Shown here in pieces: positions 45,337-55,576 of a DNA stretch of 64,000 nt. The notes beneath the pieces are model-generated. The model saw only the letters and a program-made list of their open reading frames with translations, had not been told where the DNA came from and ran no database searches. Numbering within the stretch: the stretch's first letter is position 1; each line of letters begins with the position of its first letter. A program made the position numbers and the translations under genes. The stretch comes from Lachnospiraceae bacterium (GTDB lineage Bacteria; Bacillota; Clostridia; Lachnospirales; Lachnospiraceae). The DNA lies in NCBI GenBank assembly GCA_024403455.1, contig JAKSRR010000007.1, positions 44,495 to 108,494 on the forward strand, given 5' to 3'.

Positions 45337-48300
45337 ACGTACAGACATTCATAAAATCCTTGTTATTGGATCTGGCCCCATTGTCATTGGTCAGGCCGCA
45401 GAATTTGACTATGCAGGAACCCAGGCATGTCTTGCTCTGAGAGAAGAGGGATATGAGGTTATTTTGTGTAATAGTAACCCTGCGACCATTATGACAGATG
45501 AGACCATTGCAGATAAAGTGTATATGGAACCATTGACGCTTGAGTTCATCGCGAAAATTATTCGTATGGAAAGACCGGATGCCATTCTGCCCGGTATCGG
45601 TGGTCAGACAGGTCTTAACCTTGCCATGCAGTTAGAGAGAAAGGGCGTTCTTAAGGAATGTGGCGTGGAACTTCTTGGTACAGATATAGAGAGTATCGAC
45701 CAGGCAGAAGATAGAGAACTGTTCAAAGAACTGTGCCAGTCTTTGGGAGAGCCAGTACTTCCTTCTCTAATCGCAGAGAGCATGGAAGAAGGCGTACAGG
45801 CAGCTACCGAAATCGGTTATCCTGTAGTGGTTCGTCCGGCATTTACCTTAGGCGGAACCGGTGGTGGTTTTGCTGATGATGAAAAAGAATTAAAAGAAAT
45901 CCTAAAGAATGCCCTGGTACTTTCTCCGGTGCATCAGGTATTAATTGAGAAAAGTGTAAAGGGCTATAAGGAAATAGAGTATGAAGTAATGCGTGATGCT
46001 AATGATACAGCAATCACCATTTGTAATATGGAGAACTTAGATCCTGTTGGTATTCATACGGGTGACTCCATCGTAGTCTGCCCTTCCCAGACAATTACCA
46101 ACAAGGCATATCATATGCTTCGAGATAGTGCACTGAAGATTATTCGCGCATTAAAAATTAAGGGTGGTTGCAATGTGCAGTTTGCACTTGATCCGAAGTC
46201 CTTCCAGTATTATTTGATTGAGGTAAACCCTAGAGTTTCCCGTTCTTCTGCGCTTGCATCCAAAGCCAGTGGCTATCCTATAGCCAGAGTTTCTGCAAAG
46301 ATTGCAGTCGGTCTTAGACTAGATGAGATTTCACTTGCTAATACTTTGGCAAGTTTTGAGCCCGCGCTAGACTATGTCGTTACCAAGATGCCTAGATTCC
46401 CCTTTGATAAGTTCTATGATGCCAACAATTCTCTTGGCACCCAGATGAAGGCTACTGGTGAATGTATGAGCGTCGGTCGTACATTTGAAGAGAGTTTGTT
46501 AAAGGCGATTCGTTCCTTGGAAATTGGTGTTTATCACCTTTATAGCGCTAAGTTTGATGAATATTCCAATGAACAGCTCATGGACTACATAAAGATTGGA
46601 ACGGATGACCGAATCTATGCTATTGCGGCTCTTCTTCGAGAGAAGGTTTCGGTAGATGAGATTTCTTTAGTTACGGGAATTGATTTATTCTTCCTGCGTA
46701 AACTGAGAAATATTATTGATATGGAAGAAGTCATTAAGGCAAATCCCGAGAATCAGGAGATTTTGGCAAAAGCAAAGAAAATGGGATTCTCCGACAAAGA
46801 GATTGCTTATCTGTGGAATAGGACCCAGAGAGAAATTTTTGATCTTAGAAAGGAATTAAATTTATTCCCTGTATACAAGATGATTGACACCTGCGCGTCT
46901 GAGTTTGAGAGTTATATTCCATACTTCTACTCTACTTATGAAGAGGAGAACGAAAGCATTATCGGTGATAAAAAGAAGATTATTGTATTAGGCTCAGGTC
47001 CTATTCGTATCGGACAGGGTGTTGAGTTTGACTATTCCACCGTCCATGCAGTAAAGACTATCAAAGAAGCCGGCTATGAGGCAATCATTATCAATAACAA
47101 TCCGGAGACAGTATCCACGGATTATACAACCTCAGATAAGCTGTACTTCGAACCACTTTGCGTGGAAGATGTTATGAATATCATTGAGATGGAAAAGCCG
47201 GAAGGTGTAATTGCCATTTTAGGTGGTCAGACTGCCATCAATTTGGCAAAACCGTTAAAAGAGTATGGTGTAACCATCATTGGTACAGACTGCGATGCTA
47301 TTGACAGAGCGGAAGACAGAGACCAGTTTGAACATCTTTTGGAAGAACTAGAGATTCCGCAGCCTAAGGGTGTGGCGGTTACCAATATCGAGGATGGCGT
47401 GAAAGCCGGTAATGATATAGGATATCCTGTTCTTGTTCGTCCCAGCTTCGTACTTGGTGGTAGAGCGATGCAGATTGTTTCGAAGGAAGCAGATATGCGT
47501 CATTATTTGAAAACGGCGGTAGAAGTAGATGCGGATAAGCCAGTACTTGTAGATCGTTATATTAAGGGTAAAGAAGTAGAAGTGGATGCCATCTGTGATG
47601 GTCACAATGTATTTGTTCCTGGCATCATGGAACTGGTTGAAAGAACGGGCGTACACTCTGGTGACTCCATTAGCGTATATCCGCCCTTCAGTATCTCCAA
47701 CAAGGTGAAAGGAACCATCCTTCGATATGCAAAGAAGTTAGGCCTTGGTATTGGTATTGTGGGACTCTTTAACATTCAGTTCATTGTGGATGAAAAGGAA
47801 AATGTTTATATCATTGAGGTAAATCCCAGATCCTCCAGAACGGTACCATTCCTTTCTAAAGCTACAGGTTATCCTCTGGCAGATATTGCGACGCTGGCAA
47901 TCCTTGGCGTATCGCTGAAGGAGCAGGGCATTATGGAATTGTATCCTGATGAGAGAGACAGCTGGTATGTAAAGGCACCTGCTTTCTCATTCTCCAAATT
48001 AAAGGGTATGGATGCCTATCTTTCTCCGGAGATGAAGTCTACCGGTGAAGCCATCGGTTATGATAAGACTTTCCCCAGAGCGATGTTTAAGGCGCTTACG
48101 GCAAGTGGAATGAAACTGCAGAATTATGGAACGGTTTTAGTTACCCTTGCAGATGAGGATAAGGATGAGGCGCTTCCGCTTGTAAGAAGATTCTACAACA
48201 TGGGATTTAATATTGAAGCGACCATTGGTACAGCGGAGCATTTAAAAGAGCATGGCATTCGATGCCGTATTCGTAGAAAACTCAGTGAAGGTAGTGAGGA

Positions 48301-48508
48301 AGTACTGGAAGCCATTCGCGCAGGCTATGTAAGCTATGTGATTAATACCAGAGCAATCCTTTCCGGTATTCATTATGGTGATGGTGTAGCCATCAGAAGA
48401 TGTGCTATGGAAAATAATGTAACGACATTTACTTCCTTAGATACAGTAAAAGTATTGCTTGATGTGTTAGAAGAACAGACCATTCGTGTTGCCCCCATTT
48501 TTAACTAA
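45329..48508 (+). CDS. carB: carbamoyl-phosphate synthase, large subunit
   Basis: Makes carbamoyl phosphate from bicarbonate, ammonia and two ATP. The 1059-residue protein has the expected duplicated ATP-grasp halves: [17 protein letters not shown] near the start and [16 protein letters not shown] near 553, each with VRPAFTLGG or VRPSFVLGG. The C-terminal MGS-like allosteric domain starts near 935. It is translationally coupled to carA by an 8-base overlap. No other pyr biosynthetic gene is adjacent. Confidence 0.97.
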   Translation: MPKRTDIHKILVIGSGPIVIGQAAEFDYAGTQACLALREEGYEVILCNSNPATIMTDETIADKVYMEPLTLEFIAKIIRMERPDAILPGIGGQTGLNLAMQLERKGVLKECGVELLGTDIESIDQAEDRELFKELCQSLGEPVLPSLIAESMEEGVQAATEIGYPVVVRPAFTLGGTGGGFADDEKELKEILKNALVLSPVHQVLIEKSVKGYKEIEYEVMRDANDTAITICNMENLDPVGIHTGDSIVVCPSQTITNKAYHMLRDSALKIIRALKIKGGCNVQFALDPKSFQYYLIEVNPRVSRSSALASKASGYPIARVSAKIAVGLRLDEISLANTLASFEPALDYVVTKMPRFPFDKFYDANNSLGTQMKATGECMSVGRTFEESLLKAIRSLEIGVYHLYSAKFDEYSNEQLMDYIKIGTDDRIYAIAALLREKVSVDEISLVTGIDLFFLRKLRNIIDMEEVIKANPENQEILAKAKKMGFSDKEIAYLWNRTQREIFDLRKELNLFPVYKMIDTCASEFESYIPYFYSTYEEENESIIGDKKKIIVLGSGPIRIGQGVEFDYSTVHAVKTIKEAGYEAIIINNNPETVSTDYTTSDKLYFEPLCVEDVMNIIEMEKPEGVIAILGGQTAINLAKPLKEYGVTIIGTDCDAIDRAEDRDQFEHLLEELEIPQPKGVAVTNIEDGVKAGNDIGYPVLVRPSFVLGGRAMQIVSKEADMRHYLKTAVEVDADKPVLVDRYIKGKEVEVDAICDGHNVFVPGIMELVERTGVHSGDSISVYPPFSISNKVKGTILRYAKKLGLGIGIVGLFNIQFIVDEKENVYIIEVNPRSSRTVPFLSKATGYPLADIATLAILGVSLKEQGIMELYPDERDSWYVKAPAFSFSKLKGMDAYLSPEMKSTGEAIGYDKTFPRAMFKALTASGMKLQNYGTVLVTLADEDKDEALPLVRRFYNMGFNIEATIGTAEHLKEHGIRCRIRRKLSEGSEEVLEAIRAGYVSYVINTRAILSGIHYGDGVAIRRCAMENNVTTFTSLDTVKVLLDVLEEQTIRVAPIFN

Positions 48509-48522
48509 AGGAGTGAATTCTT

Positions 48523-49941
48523 ATGAGTATTCATGAAGAGTGTGGCGTATTTGGTGTCATGAGCAAAGAACCCTGCAACTTAGCTAGTATGATGTACTAT
48601 GGTTTGTATGCTCTGCAGCATAGAGGGCAGGAGAGCTGTGGCATTGTCGTAAATGATGATGGTGTATTTCATTCCTACAAGGATATGGGGCTTGTTAGTG
48701 AAGTCTTTACAGGAGACAGATTAAAGACATTTCCAGAGGGAAAGATTGCAGTTGGTCATGTGCGTTATGGAACCACGGGAGCAACCACCAGAAATAACTG
48801 TCAGCCCATCGAGGTGAATCATAAAAAAGGAAAGATGGCATTAGCCCACAATGGAAACTTAAGTAATGCCCTAGAACTTAGGGATACTTTAGAATCCTCC
48901 GGTGCTATTTTTAGCTCCACCAGTGATACGGAGACCATTGCTTATATTATTACTAGAAGACGATTAGAAACCAGCAGTATTGAAGATGCTGTAAGTGCTG
49001 CGCTTCCTTCTTTAGAGGGTGCATACTCCTTAGTATTGATGTCCTCTACGAAAATGATTGCAGTACGTGACCCCAGAGGCTTCAGACCACTATGCTATGG
49101 CATTACCCAGGACGGTAGCTACGTGGTTGCTTCCGAAAGTTGTGCCCTAACTGCTGTTGGAGCAGAGTTTGTAAGAGATGTGGAACCGGGAGAAATCATT
49201 ATCTTTTCAGAGCATGGCGTGGAGACCAGAAAAGAGCATTGTAAGACAAAAGATAAGCGCACCTGTATTTTTGAACATATCTATTTTGCTAGACCAGATT
49301 CTGTGATTGATGGTGTGTCCGTACATGAAGCTAGAGTGCAGGCGGGAAAGATTTTGGCAAGGACCTATCCCGTGGAAGCAGATGTGGTCATCGGTGTTCC
49401 TGACAGCGGACTAGATGCAGCGCTTGGTTATGCTATGGAATCCGGTATTCCTTATGAAATCGGATTGATTAAAAATAAATATATTGGGCGAACCTTTATT
49501 GCGCCGGGACAGGATAAACGTTTCGATCAGGTGAAGATTAAACTGAGTCCGGTAAATCCGGTGCTGGCGGGCAAAAGAGTGGTACTCATTGATGATTCCA
49601 TTGTTAGAGGAACTACCAGTAAGCGAATTGTAAAACTGCTGCGAGATGCTGGTGCGAAGGAGATACATATCCGTATTTCAGCCCCTGCGTTCTTACATCC
49701 TTGCTACTATGGAACGGATATTGATTCTGAGGAGAATCTGATTGCGAACCACCACAGTACTCCAGAGATTGCAGAAATCCTTGGAGCAGATTCCTTAGGA
49801 TTTCTCCCGTTAGAAGATTTGCCAGAACTGCTTGGCGGATCTGATAAGTACTGTAGTGCCTGCTTTGATGGAAAGTATCCTACGACGATTCCTACGGATA
49901 CGAGAAAAGATCGTTTTGAAGGAAAAATTAAAAAATCATAA
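48523..49941 (+). CDS. purF: amidophosphoribosyltransferase
   Basis: First committed step of purine synthesis, using glutamine and PRPP. The 472-residue protein has its class II amidotransferase cysteine in EECGVFGV (Cys7, after a six-residue leader that is probably removed) and a PRPP loop VVLIDDSIVRGTTSKR. Cysteines in RTCIFEHIYFARPDS, HPCYYGTD and CSACFDG match the four [4Fe-4S] ligands of the Bacillus-type enzyme, which is oxygen-sensitive. It follows carB by 14 bases with AAAGGAGTG and is probably co-transcribed. Confidence 0.96.
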   Translation: MSIHEECGVFGVMSKEPCNLASMMYYGLYALQHRGQESCGIVVNDDGVFHSYKDMGLVSEVFTGDRLKTFPEGKIAVGHVRYGTTGATTRNNCQPIEVNHKKGKMALAHNGNLSNALELRDTLESSGAIFSSTSDTETIAYIITRRRLETSSIEDAVSAALPSLEGAYSLVLMSSTKMIAVRDPRGFRPLCYGITQDGSYVVASESCALTAVGAEFVRDVEPGEIIIFSEHGVETRKEHCKTKDKRTCIFEHIYFARPDSVIDGVSVHEARVQAGKILARTYPVEADVVIGVPDSGLDAALGYAMESGIPYEIGLIKNKYIGRTFIAPGQDKRFDQVKIKLSPVNPVLAGKRVVLIDDSIVRGTTSKRIVKLLRDAGAKEIHIRISAPAFLHPCYYGTDIDSEENLIANHHSTPEIAEILGADSLGFLPLEDLPELLGGSDKYCSACFDGKYPTTIPTDTRKDRFEGKIKKS

Positions 49942-49949
49942 AAAAGTTG

Positions 49950-49978
49950 TTGACAAAACAAAAAGAAGTGATTATTAT
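49950..49978 (+). promoter_or_regulatory. promoter of glnN
   Basis: TTGACA at 49950-49955, 17 bases, TATTAT at 49973-49978; start near 49985. The transcript has a leader of about 195 bases. Confidence 0.8.
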
Positions 49979-49998
49979 ATTTGCATATGAGGCAAAGG

Positions 49999-50036
49999 CG
50001 CCGCAGGAATGATTGTTTCTGTGGCGTATTTTTTTT
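49999..50036 (+). terminator. first terminator in the glnN leader
   Basis: An 11-bp stem (49999-50009 with 50016-50026, several G-T pairs) has loop TGATTG and is followed by TATTTTTTTT. It lies directly after the glnN promoter start, so it acts on the leader as well as on purF read-through. Confidence 0.75.
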
Positions 50037-50057
50037 GAAAAGTAGATCAGATGGCGG

Positions 50058-50143
50058 TTCTGCAATGGTGCAGGAATCTGAGAATAATATTTTTTGCACA
50101 ATGGCGTGTATGTTCAAACAGGGACATACACGTTTTTATTTTT
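50058..50143 (+). promoter_or_regulatory. two-hairpin ANTAR antitermination element, glnN leader
   Basis: Hairpin P1: TTCTGC (50058-50063), loop AATGGT, GCAGGA (50070-50075). Hairpin P2: TGCAC (50095-50099), loop AATGGC, GTGTA (50106-50110). Both hexaloops have A1 and G4, the signature of ANTAR RNA targets. The terminator CGTGTATGT (50105-50113) with ACATACACG (50124-50132) and TTTTTATTTTT shares the whole 3' arm of P2. This is the full textbook layout: P1, linker, P2 overlapping the terminator. Confidence 0.88.
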
Positions 50144-50181
50144 AAAACATTTTATTAACACATAAACAGGAGGTAGTTGTT

Positions 50182-52278
50182 ATGACAATGAATGTACCGG
50201 AACTTTTCGGATGCAAGGTATTCAACGATGCTGTTATGAAAGAGCGTCTTCCTAAGGATACCTACAAGGCATTAAAGAAGACCATTGATGAAGGTACCCA
50301 TTTACAACTCGATGTTGCTAACGTTGTTGCACATGCAATGAAGGATTGGGCAACAGAGCAGGGTGCTACCCACTTTACCCACTGGTTCCAGCCTATGACC
50401 GGTATCACTGCAGAGAAGCATGATTCCTTCATCAGCCCTGAAGCAGGTGGAAAGGTAATCATGAGCTTTTCCGGTAAGGAACTTGTAAAAGGTGAGCCTG
50501 ATGCATCTTCCTTCCCTTCTGGTGGACTTCGTGCTACCTTCGAAGCAAGAGGATATACAGCATGGGATCCTACTTCTTATGCATTCATCAAGGATGACAC
50601 CTTATGCATTCCTACAGCATTTTGCTCTTACTCTGGTGAAGCACTGGATAAGAAGACTCCACTTCTTCGTTCTATGCAGACTCTTGATAAGTCCGCAGTA
50701 AGAGTTCTTAAACTTTTTGGAAATAATGATGTTAAGAGAGTTATTACCACTGTTGGTCCTGAGCAGGAATACTTCTTGGTAGATCAGGAAGTTTATAACA
50801 AGCGTCCTGACTTGATTTATACAGGAAGAACCTTATTTGGAGCAAAGCCTCCTAAGGGACAGGAACTGGAAGATCACTATTTTGGAACCATTAAGGCAAG
50901 AGTTTCCGCTTATATGAAGGAACTTGATGAGGAACTTTGGAAGCTTGGTATTCTTGCTAAAACCAAACATAATGAGGTGGCACCGGCACAGCATGAGTTA
51001 GCACCCATTTTCTCAACAACCAATATTGCAACAGATCATAACCAGCTGACCATGGAGCTGATGAAGACCATCGCTGCTCGTCATGGTATGGCTTGCCTCC
51101 TACATGAAAAGCCGTTTGCCGGTGTTAATGGTTCTGGTAAGCACAATAACTGGTCCATTTCCACGGACACAGGCATGAACCTGTTAGAGCCAGGTGATAC
51201 TCCTTCCAGAAATGCACAGTTCTTATTATTCCTTACTGCAGTTATTAAGGCAGTAGATGATTATCAGGAACTTCTTCGTGTATCTGTTGCCTCTGCAGGT
51301 AATGATCACAGACTTGGTGCAAATGAGGCACCTCCGGCAATTATCTCTGTATTCTTAGGAGACGAATTAGAGGGCGTTGTAGAGTCCATCGTAAATGGTA
51401 CCGATTATCATGATAAGGAAAAGAAACTCATGAGCATTGGTGCAACGGTACTTCCTCACATTCCTCAGGATACCACCGATAGAAACAGAACTTCACCTTT
51501 TGCATTTACTGGTAATAAGTTCGAGTTTAGATCTCTTGGTTCCTCCGCATCTATTTCAGGACCGAACATTGTATTAAATACAATTGTTGCAGAAGTACTT
51601 GATCAGTTTGCTGATGAATTAGAGAAGGCAAGTGATTTCGATAAGTCCTTAAATGAACTTGTTAGAAGAGAGCTTACTGCACATCAGAGAATTATCTTCA
51701 ATGGTAATGGATATGCAGGCGAATGGGTAGCAGAAGCAGAAAAGAGAGGCTTATCAAATCTTAAGTCTACTGTAGATGCACTTCCCGCATTCATTTCTGA
51801 GAAAGCAATTGATGTATTTACGAAGCATGAAGTTTTCTCAAAGACCGAGCTTCATAGCCGTTATGAGATTATGTTAGAGAACTACTCTAAGGTAATTAAT
51901 ATTGAAGCGCTTACCTTAATTTCTATGGTTAAGAAAGATATTATGGCTGCAGCATGCTGCTATGAATATAAGCTTGCTAAGACCTTAAATGAGAAGAAGG
52001 CAACAGGACTTCTTCCTATCAATAAGGTAGAAGAGAACCAGTTCAAGAATGCTGATAAGCTGGTGGATAGCTTGGCAGACAAGTTAGAGAAGCTTGAGAG
52101 TGCAGTAGAGAAGGCTTCTGAGATTGAAGATGTTTGTGAACTTGCTAAATATCACAGAGAAGTCATCTTCGAAGATATGAATGCACTTAGAGAGGTTGTA
52201 GATGCATTAGAGGTTATTGTACCTAGCAAGCTCTGGCCTTATCCTACTTACGGAGAGATTCTTTACTCTGTTAAGTAA
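50182..52278 (+). CDS. glnN: glutamine synthetase type III
   Basis: Makes glutamine from glutamate, ammonia and ATP. At 698 residues it belongs to the large GSIII class rather than GSI (about 440-470). It begins [12 protein letters not shown], has the GSIII block THWFQPMTG, and shares catalytic core pieces: [37 protein letters not shown] and [22 protein letters not shown] precedes the ATG. Its expression is predicted to depend on antitermination in a long leader carrying two terminators. Confidence 0.96.
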   Translation: MTMNVPELFGCKVFNDAVMKERLPKDTYKALKKTIDEGTHLQLDVANVVAHAMKDWATEQGATHFTHWFQPMTGITAEKHDSFISPEAGGKVIMSFSGKELVKGEPDASSFPSGGLRATFEARGYTAWDPTSYAFIKDDTLCIPTAFCSYSGEALDKKTPLLRSMQTLDKSAVRVLKLFGNNDVKRVITTVGPEQEYFLVDQEVYNKRPDLIYTGRTLFGAKPPKGQELEDHYFGTIKARVSAYMKELDEELWKLGILAKTKHNEVAPAQHELAPIFSTTNIATDHNQLTMELMKTIAARHGMACLLHEKPFAGVNGSGKHNNWSISTDTGMNLLEPGDTPSRNAQFLLFLTAVIKAVDDYQELLRVSVASAGNDHRLGANEAPPAIISVFLGDELEGVVESIVNGTDYHDKEKKLMSIGATVLPHIPQDTTDRNRTSPFAFTGNKFEFRSLGSSASISGPNIVLNTIVAEVLDQFADELEKASDFDKSLNELVRRELTAHQRIIFNGNGYAGEWVAEAEKRGLSNLKSTVDALPAFISEKAIDVFTKHEVFSKTELHSRYEIMLENYSKVINIEALTLISMVKKDIMAAACCYEYKLAKTLNEKKATGLLPINKVEENQFKNADKLVDSLADKLEKLESAVEKASEIEDVCELAKYHREVIFEDMNALREVVDALEVIVPSKLWPYPTYGEILYSVK

Positions 52279-52346
52279 TTTATAGAATAATTATCATGAT
52301 ACACAAAGGGGTGTATGTTTCTAGAAAAGAAGCATACACCCCTTTT
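52276..52346 (+). promoter_or_regulatory. ANTAR-type hairpin overlapping a terminator, amt leader
   Basis: P2-like hairpin ATACAC (52299-52304), loop AAAGGG, GTGTAT (52311-52316). The terminator AAAGGGGTGTATG (52305-52317) pairs with CATACACCCCTTTT (52333-52346) and so shares loop and 3' arm. A weaker P1 candidate, TAATT (52276-52280) with AATTA (52289-52293), has ATAGAA in its loop with a T-T mismatch. No separate promoter is evident, so it may gate read-through from glnN into the ammonium channel gene. Confidence 0.65.
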
Positions 52347-52372
52347 GTAATAAATCGAAAGGAGAAACGATT

Positions 52373-54151
52373 ATGGAAGAGATTTTTGAGTTTATGCAAA
52401 ATCAGACATTCGGCGTATGGTTCTTAATCGGTGCCGCGCTGGTATTCTGGATGCAGGCAGGTTTTGCTATGGTGGAGGCTGGTTTTACCAGAGCAAAGAA
52501 TACCGGTAACATCATCATGAAGAACCTCATGGACTTCTGTATCGGTACGGTAACATTCATTGTGATTGGTTTTTCACTTTTACTTGGTGAGGACTTAATC
52601 GGATTTATTGGAAAACCTGGTTTTGATATTTTCACAGCATATCCTCAGTTTGCAGAGGATGGAATGCTTAGCCAGTTTGTATTTAACTTAGTATTCTGTG
52701 CAACCACAGCAACCATCGTATCTGGTGCTATGGCAGAGCGTACAAAGTTCTTATCTTATTGTATTTATTCTGCTATTATTTCTGGTCTCATCTATCCTAT
52801 TGAAGCACATTGGATTTGGGGTGGTGGTTGGCTTAGCCAGCTTGGCTTCCATGATTTTGCTGGTTCCTGCGCAATCCATATGGTTGGTGGTACCTGCGCA
52901 TTAATCGGTGCAAAGATGTTAGGTGCTCGTATTGGTAAGTTCAGCAAAGACAAGAATGGCAAAGTTGTAAAAGTTAACGCAATTCCTGGACACAACATTA
53001 CTATCGGTGCACTTGGATGCTTTATCTTATGGTTTGGCTGGTATGGATTTAATGGTGCAGCTTGTACTTCCGTAGAATCCTTAGGATCTGTATTCTTAAC
53101 CACTACGGTTGCTCCTGCAATTGCAACAGTTGTATGTATGATCTTTACCTGGATCAAATATGGTAAGCCTGATGTATCTATGTGTTTGAACGCATCTCTT
53201 GCAGGTCTTGTAGCAATTACTGCACCTTGTGATGTTGTAGATGGTGTTGGTGCAATCGTAATCGGTGCTGTAGCTGGTTTACTGGTATGCTTCGGTGTAT
53301 GGTTCCTTGATTATGTACTTCATATTGATGACCCTGTTGGTGCAGTTGCAGTACATTTCATGAATGGTATCTGGGGTACCTTGGCAGTTGGTTTATTTGC
53401 TACCGGAACCACTCCTGACTATGCAATTGCTGATGCAAACGGCGTTACCATGACTGGTCTTTTCTATGGCGGTGGTGCAAAGCTTCTTGGCCTTCAGGCA
53501 CTTGGTCTTGTTACGGTAATGGCATGGGCAGCTGTAGCAATTATCATTACCTTCGCAATTATCAAAGCAACGGCTGGACTTAGAGTTTCTGAAGAGGAAG
53601 AAATTACTGGTCTTGATTCTACAGAACATGGTTTAGCTTCTGCTTACGCAGGCTTCTCCATCATGGATATCTCTGATAACACCATGTCAGTTAATGAAAA
53701 TACGGATCTTGGTGTAGTTGATTTTGAAAGTGCTAGCCAGAAGGTGAAGGAAGCAGCGGTACCTGTGGTAAATGCAACTACGGTAGCAACAGCAACAGGT
53801 ATTTACAAGGTTGTTATTATTGCTAAACTATCTCGCTATGATAAACTTCGTAAGGCTATGAACGAGCTTGGTGTAACCGGTATGACCGTAACACAGGTTA
53901 TGGGCTGCGGTGTGCAGAAGGGTGCCGGCGAGAAGTACCGTGGTGTCGAGATGGATGCTACCTTACTTCCTAAGATTAAGGTTGAGGTTGTTGTAAGCAA
54001 GATTCCTGTAGAGGAAGTAATCGAAGCAGCTAAGAAGACTCTTTATACTGGTCACATCGGCGATGGAAAGATTTTCGTATACGATGTAGCTAAGGTTGTA
54101 AAGGTAAGAACCGGCGAAGAGAACTTCGAGGCATTACAGGACGTAGAATAA
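52373..54151 (+). CDS. ammonium transporter fused to a PII (GlnK-like) domain
   Basis: A 592-residue membrane protein. Residues about 1-410 are an Amt channel: WFLIGAALVFWMQAGFAMVEAG, GGWLSQLGFHDFAGSCAIHMVGG and HFMNGIWGTLAVGLFATG carry the conserved pore histidines and aspartate. After a linker, residues about 476-592 form a PII domain: YDKLRKAMNELGVTGMTV, CGVQKGAGEKYRG (T-loop with the conserved Gln) and TGHIGDGKIFVY, the B-loop. In free GlnK this domain plugs the channel according to ATP, ADP and 2-oxoglutarate; here it is tethered. The tyrosine uridylylated in E. coli GlnB/GlnK (AEY) is replaced (VEM). GAAAGGAG precedes the ATG. Confidence 0.93.
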   Translation: MEEIFEFMQNQTFGVWFLIGAALVFWMQAGFAMVEAGFTRAKNTGNIIMKNLMDFCIGTVTFIVIGFSLLLGEDLIGFIGKPGFDIFTAYPQFAEDGMLSQFVFNLVFCATTATIVSGAMAERTKFLSYCIYSAIISGLIYPIEAHWIWGGGWLSQLGFHDFAGSCAIHMVGGTCALIGAKMLGARIGKFSKDKNGKVVKVNAIPGHNITIGALGCFILWFGWYGFNGAACTSVESLGSVFLTTTVAPAIATVVCMIFTWIKYGKPDVSMCLNASLAGLVAITAPCDVVDGVGAIVIGAVAGLLVCFGVWFLDYVLHIDDPVGAVAVHFMNGIWGTLAVGLFATGTTPDYAIADANGVTMTGLFYGGGAKLLGLQALGLVTVMAWAAVAIIITFAIIKATAGLRVSEEEEITGLDSTEHGLASAYAGFSIMDISDNTMSVNENTDLGVVDFESASQKVKEAAVPVVNATTVATATGIYKVVIIAKLSRYDKLRKAMNELGVTGMTVTQVMGCGVQKGAGEKYRGVEMDATLLPKIKVEVVVSKIPVEEVIEAAKKTLYTGHIGDGKIFVYDVAKVVKVRTGEENFEALQDVE

Positions 54152-54215
54152 AATCTAAATACAGACTTTACAAAATAGTGTCGTTGTAGTATCCTATCTA
54201 TATTATATTTGTAGA

Positions 54216-54272
54216 GAACAATGGCGTTCGAAGACTTGGGGGAATACCCGAGGGCTTCGGACGCCAATTTTT
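54216..54272 (+). promoter_or_regulatory. ANTAR-type hairpin overlapping a terminator, glnA leader
   Basis: GAAC (54216-54219), loop AATGGC, GTTC (54226-54229). The terminator TGGCGTTCGAAG (54222-54233) pairs with CTTCGGACGCCA (54255-54266), inner CTTGGG with CCCGAG, then TTTTT. Four loop bases and the 3' arm are shared, so the folds exclude each other. The loop is identical to that of glnN P2. A P1 candidate around 54169-54188 (loop AGTGTC) needs a bulge and is uncertain. Confidence 0.75.
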
Positions 54273-54290
54273 ATGACAAGGGAGTCATTC

Positions 54291-55541
54291 ATGGAGAATT
54301 ACACGATTGAAGAAGTTTTATCTTTTGTAGAGGAAAATGATGTCAAGTTTATTCGCTTGGCATTTTGTGATATTTTTGGAAATCAGAAAAATATATCCAT
54401 TATGCCCCAGGAGTTACGTGTGGCATTAACGGAAGGAATTAATTTTGCTCCCTTCTTAATTCTTGGATATGATGATCCGGCTTATCAGGATTTATATTTA
54501 AAGCCCGATCCGGGTACATTATCTGTGCTCCCTTGGAGACCTCAGCAGGGTAGAGTAATTCGTTTCTACTGCGATGTTGTTACCCCAGAGGGAGAGCCAT
54601 TTCCCTATGATGCAAGAAAGTTTTTACAGGATACTCTGCAGGAATGTGCAGACTTGGGATTTTCCTGCCGTATTGGATTAAAGAGTGAGTTTTACTTATT
54701 TAAGACGGATGAAGAGGGAAGACCCACCAACATCCCCTGGGATGAAGGAAGTTACATGGATATTTCGCCTTTAGACCGTGGTGAAAATATTCGAAGAGAA
54801 ATCTGTCTATGTCTGGAAGAAATGGGAATTCAGCCTAAGGAATCTCACCATGAAATCGGACCAGGACAGAATGAGATTGATTTTAAAACCTCAGATGCAT
54901 TAGGAACGGCAGATAATTATATTACCTATAAGAATGTTGTTGGTGCGATTGCCAGCCGAAATGGTGTGTTCGCATCCTTTGCACCAAAGCCGTTAAAAGG
55001 AAAGAGCGGAAACGGACTGCATATGGAAATCTCTACCTGGAAGGGTGGCGTAAATATGGATGATATTGATCCAAAGTTTACGGAGAGTTTCATGGCAGGT
55101 GTATTCCACCGTATGAAAGACATTACGCTTTTCCTAAATACACAGGTGGAATCCTATGAAAGATTTGGAGAGAATGAAGCTCCTAAATATATCACCTGGT
55201 CGGCACAGAACAGATCGAGATTGCTTAGGGTTCCCATTGTGCATGGAAAGAGAACCTGCTTCATCCTCAGATCTCCAGATTCGGGAATTAATCCGTATCT
55301 TGCCTTTGCCATGGTTATTCAGGCAGGACTTGCTGGTGTAAGAGGAAAAGAAACACTTCCAGAACCTTTGGATGTATCCAGCAGACGCGCTTCGGCAGAA
55401 GCTATGAGTAAGTTTGAAAAACTTCCAGAATCACTCAAAGCAGCGGTGGAGTATGCAAAGAATAGTGCATTCATAAACAGTGATCCCATTAAGGATATTG
55501 CAAGTCATTTCATTGAAGTAATTGAGCAGAACAGACTATAA
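54291..55541 (+). CDS. glnA: glutamine synthetase type I
   Basis: A 416-residue GSI-family enzyme, somewhat shorter than usual. It has the N-terminal FIRLAFCDIFGNQKNISI, the ATP/glutamate-site blocks GLKSEFYLFK, HHEIGPGQNEIDFKTSDAL and GNGLHMEIS, and ITWSAQNRSRLLRVP followed by RSPDSGINPYLAFAM. The ATG at 54291 has AAGGGAG at good distance; an in-frame ATG at 54273 directly abuts the terminator T tract. Second glutamine synthetase in the cluster. The ANTAR regulator gene follows 35 bases later, probably in the same message. Confidence 0.9.
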   Translation: MENYTIEEVLSFVEENDVKFIRLAFCDIFGNQKNISIMPQELRVALTEGINFAPFLILGYDDPAYQDLYLKPDPGTLSVLPWRPQQGRVIRFYCDVVTPEGEPFPYDARKFLQDTLQECADLGFSCRIGLKSEFYLFKTDEEGRPTNIPWDEGSYMDISPLDRGENIRREICLCLEEMGIQPKESHHEIGPGQNEIDFKTSDALGTADNYITYKNVVGAIASRNGVFASFAPKPLKGKSGNGLHMEISTWKGGVNMDDIDPKFTESFMAGVFHRMKDITLFLNTQVESYERFGENEAPKYITWSAQNRSRLLRVPIVHGKRTCFILRSPDSGINPYLAFAMVIQAGLAGVRGKETLPEPLDVSSRRASAEAMSKFEKLPESLKAAVEYAKNSAFINSDPIKDIASHFIEVIEQNRL

Positions 55542-55576
55542 GTTCTATCAATATGTGCAGTGAAAGGGGCTTGACT

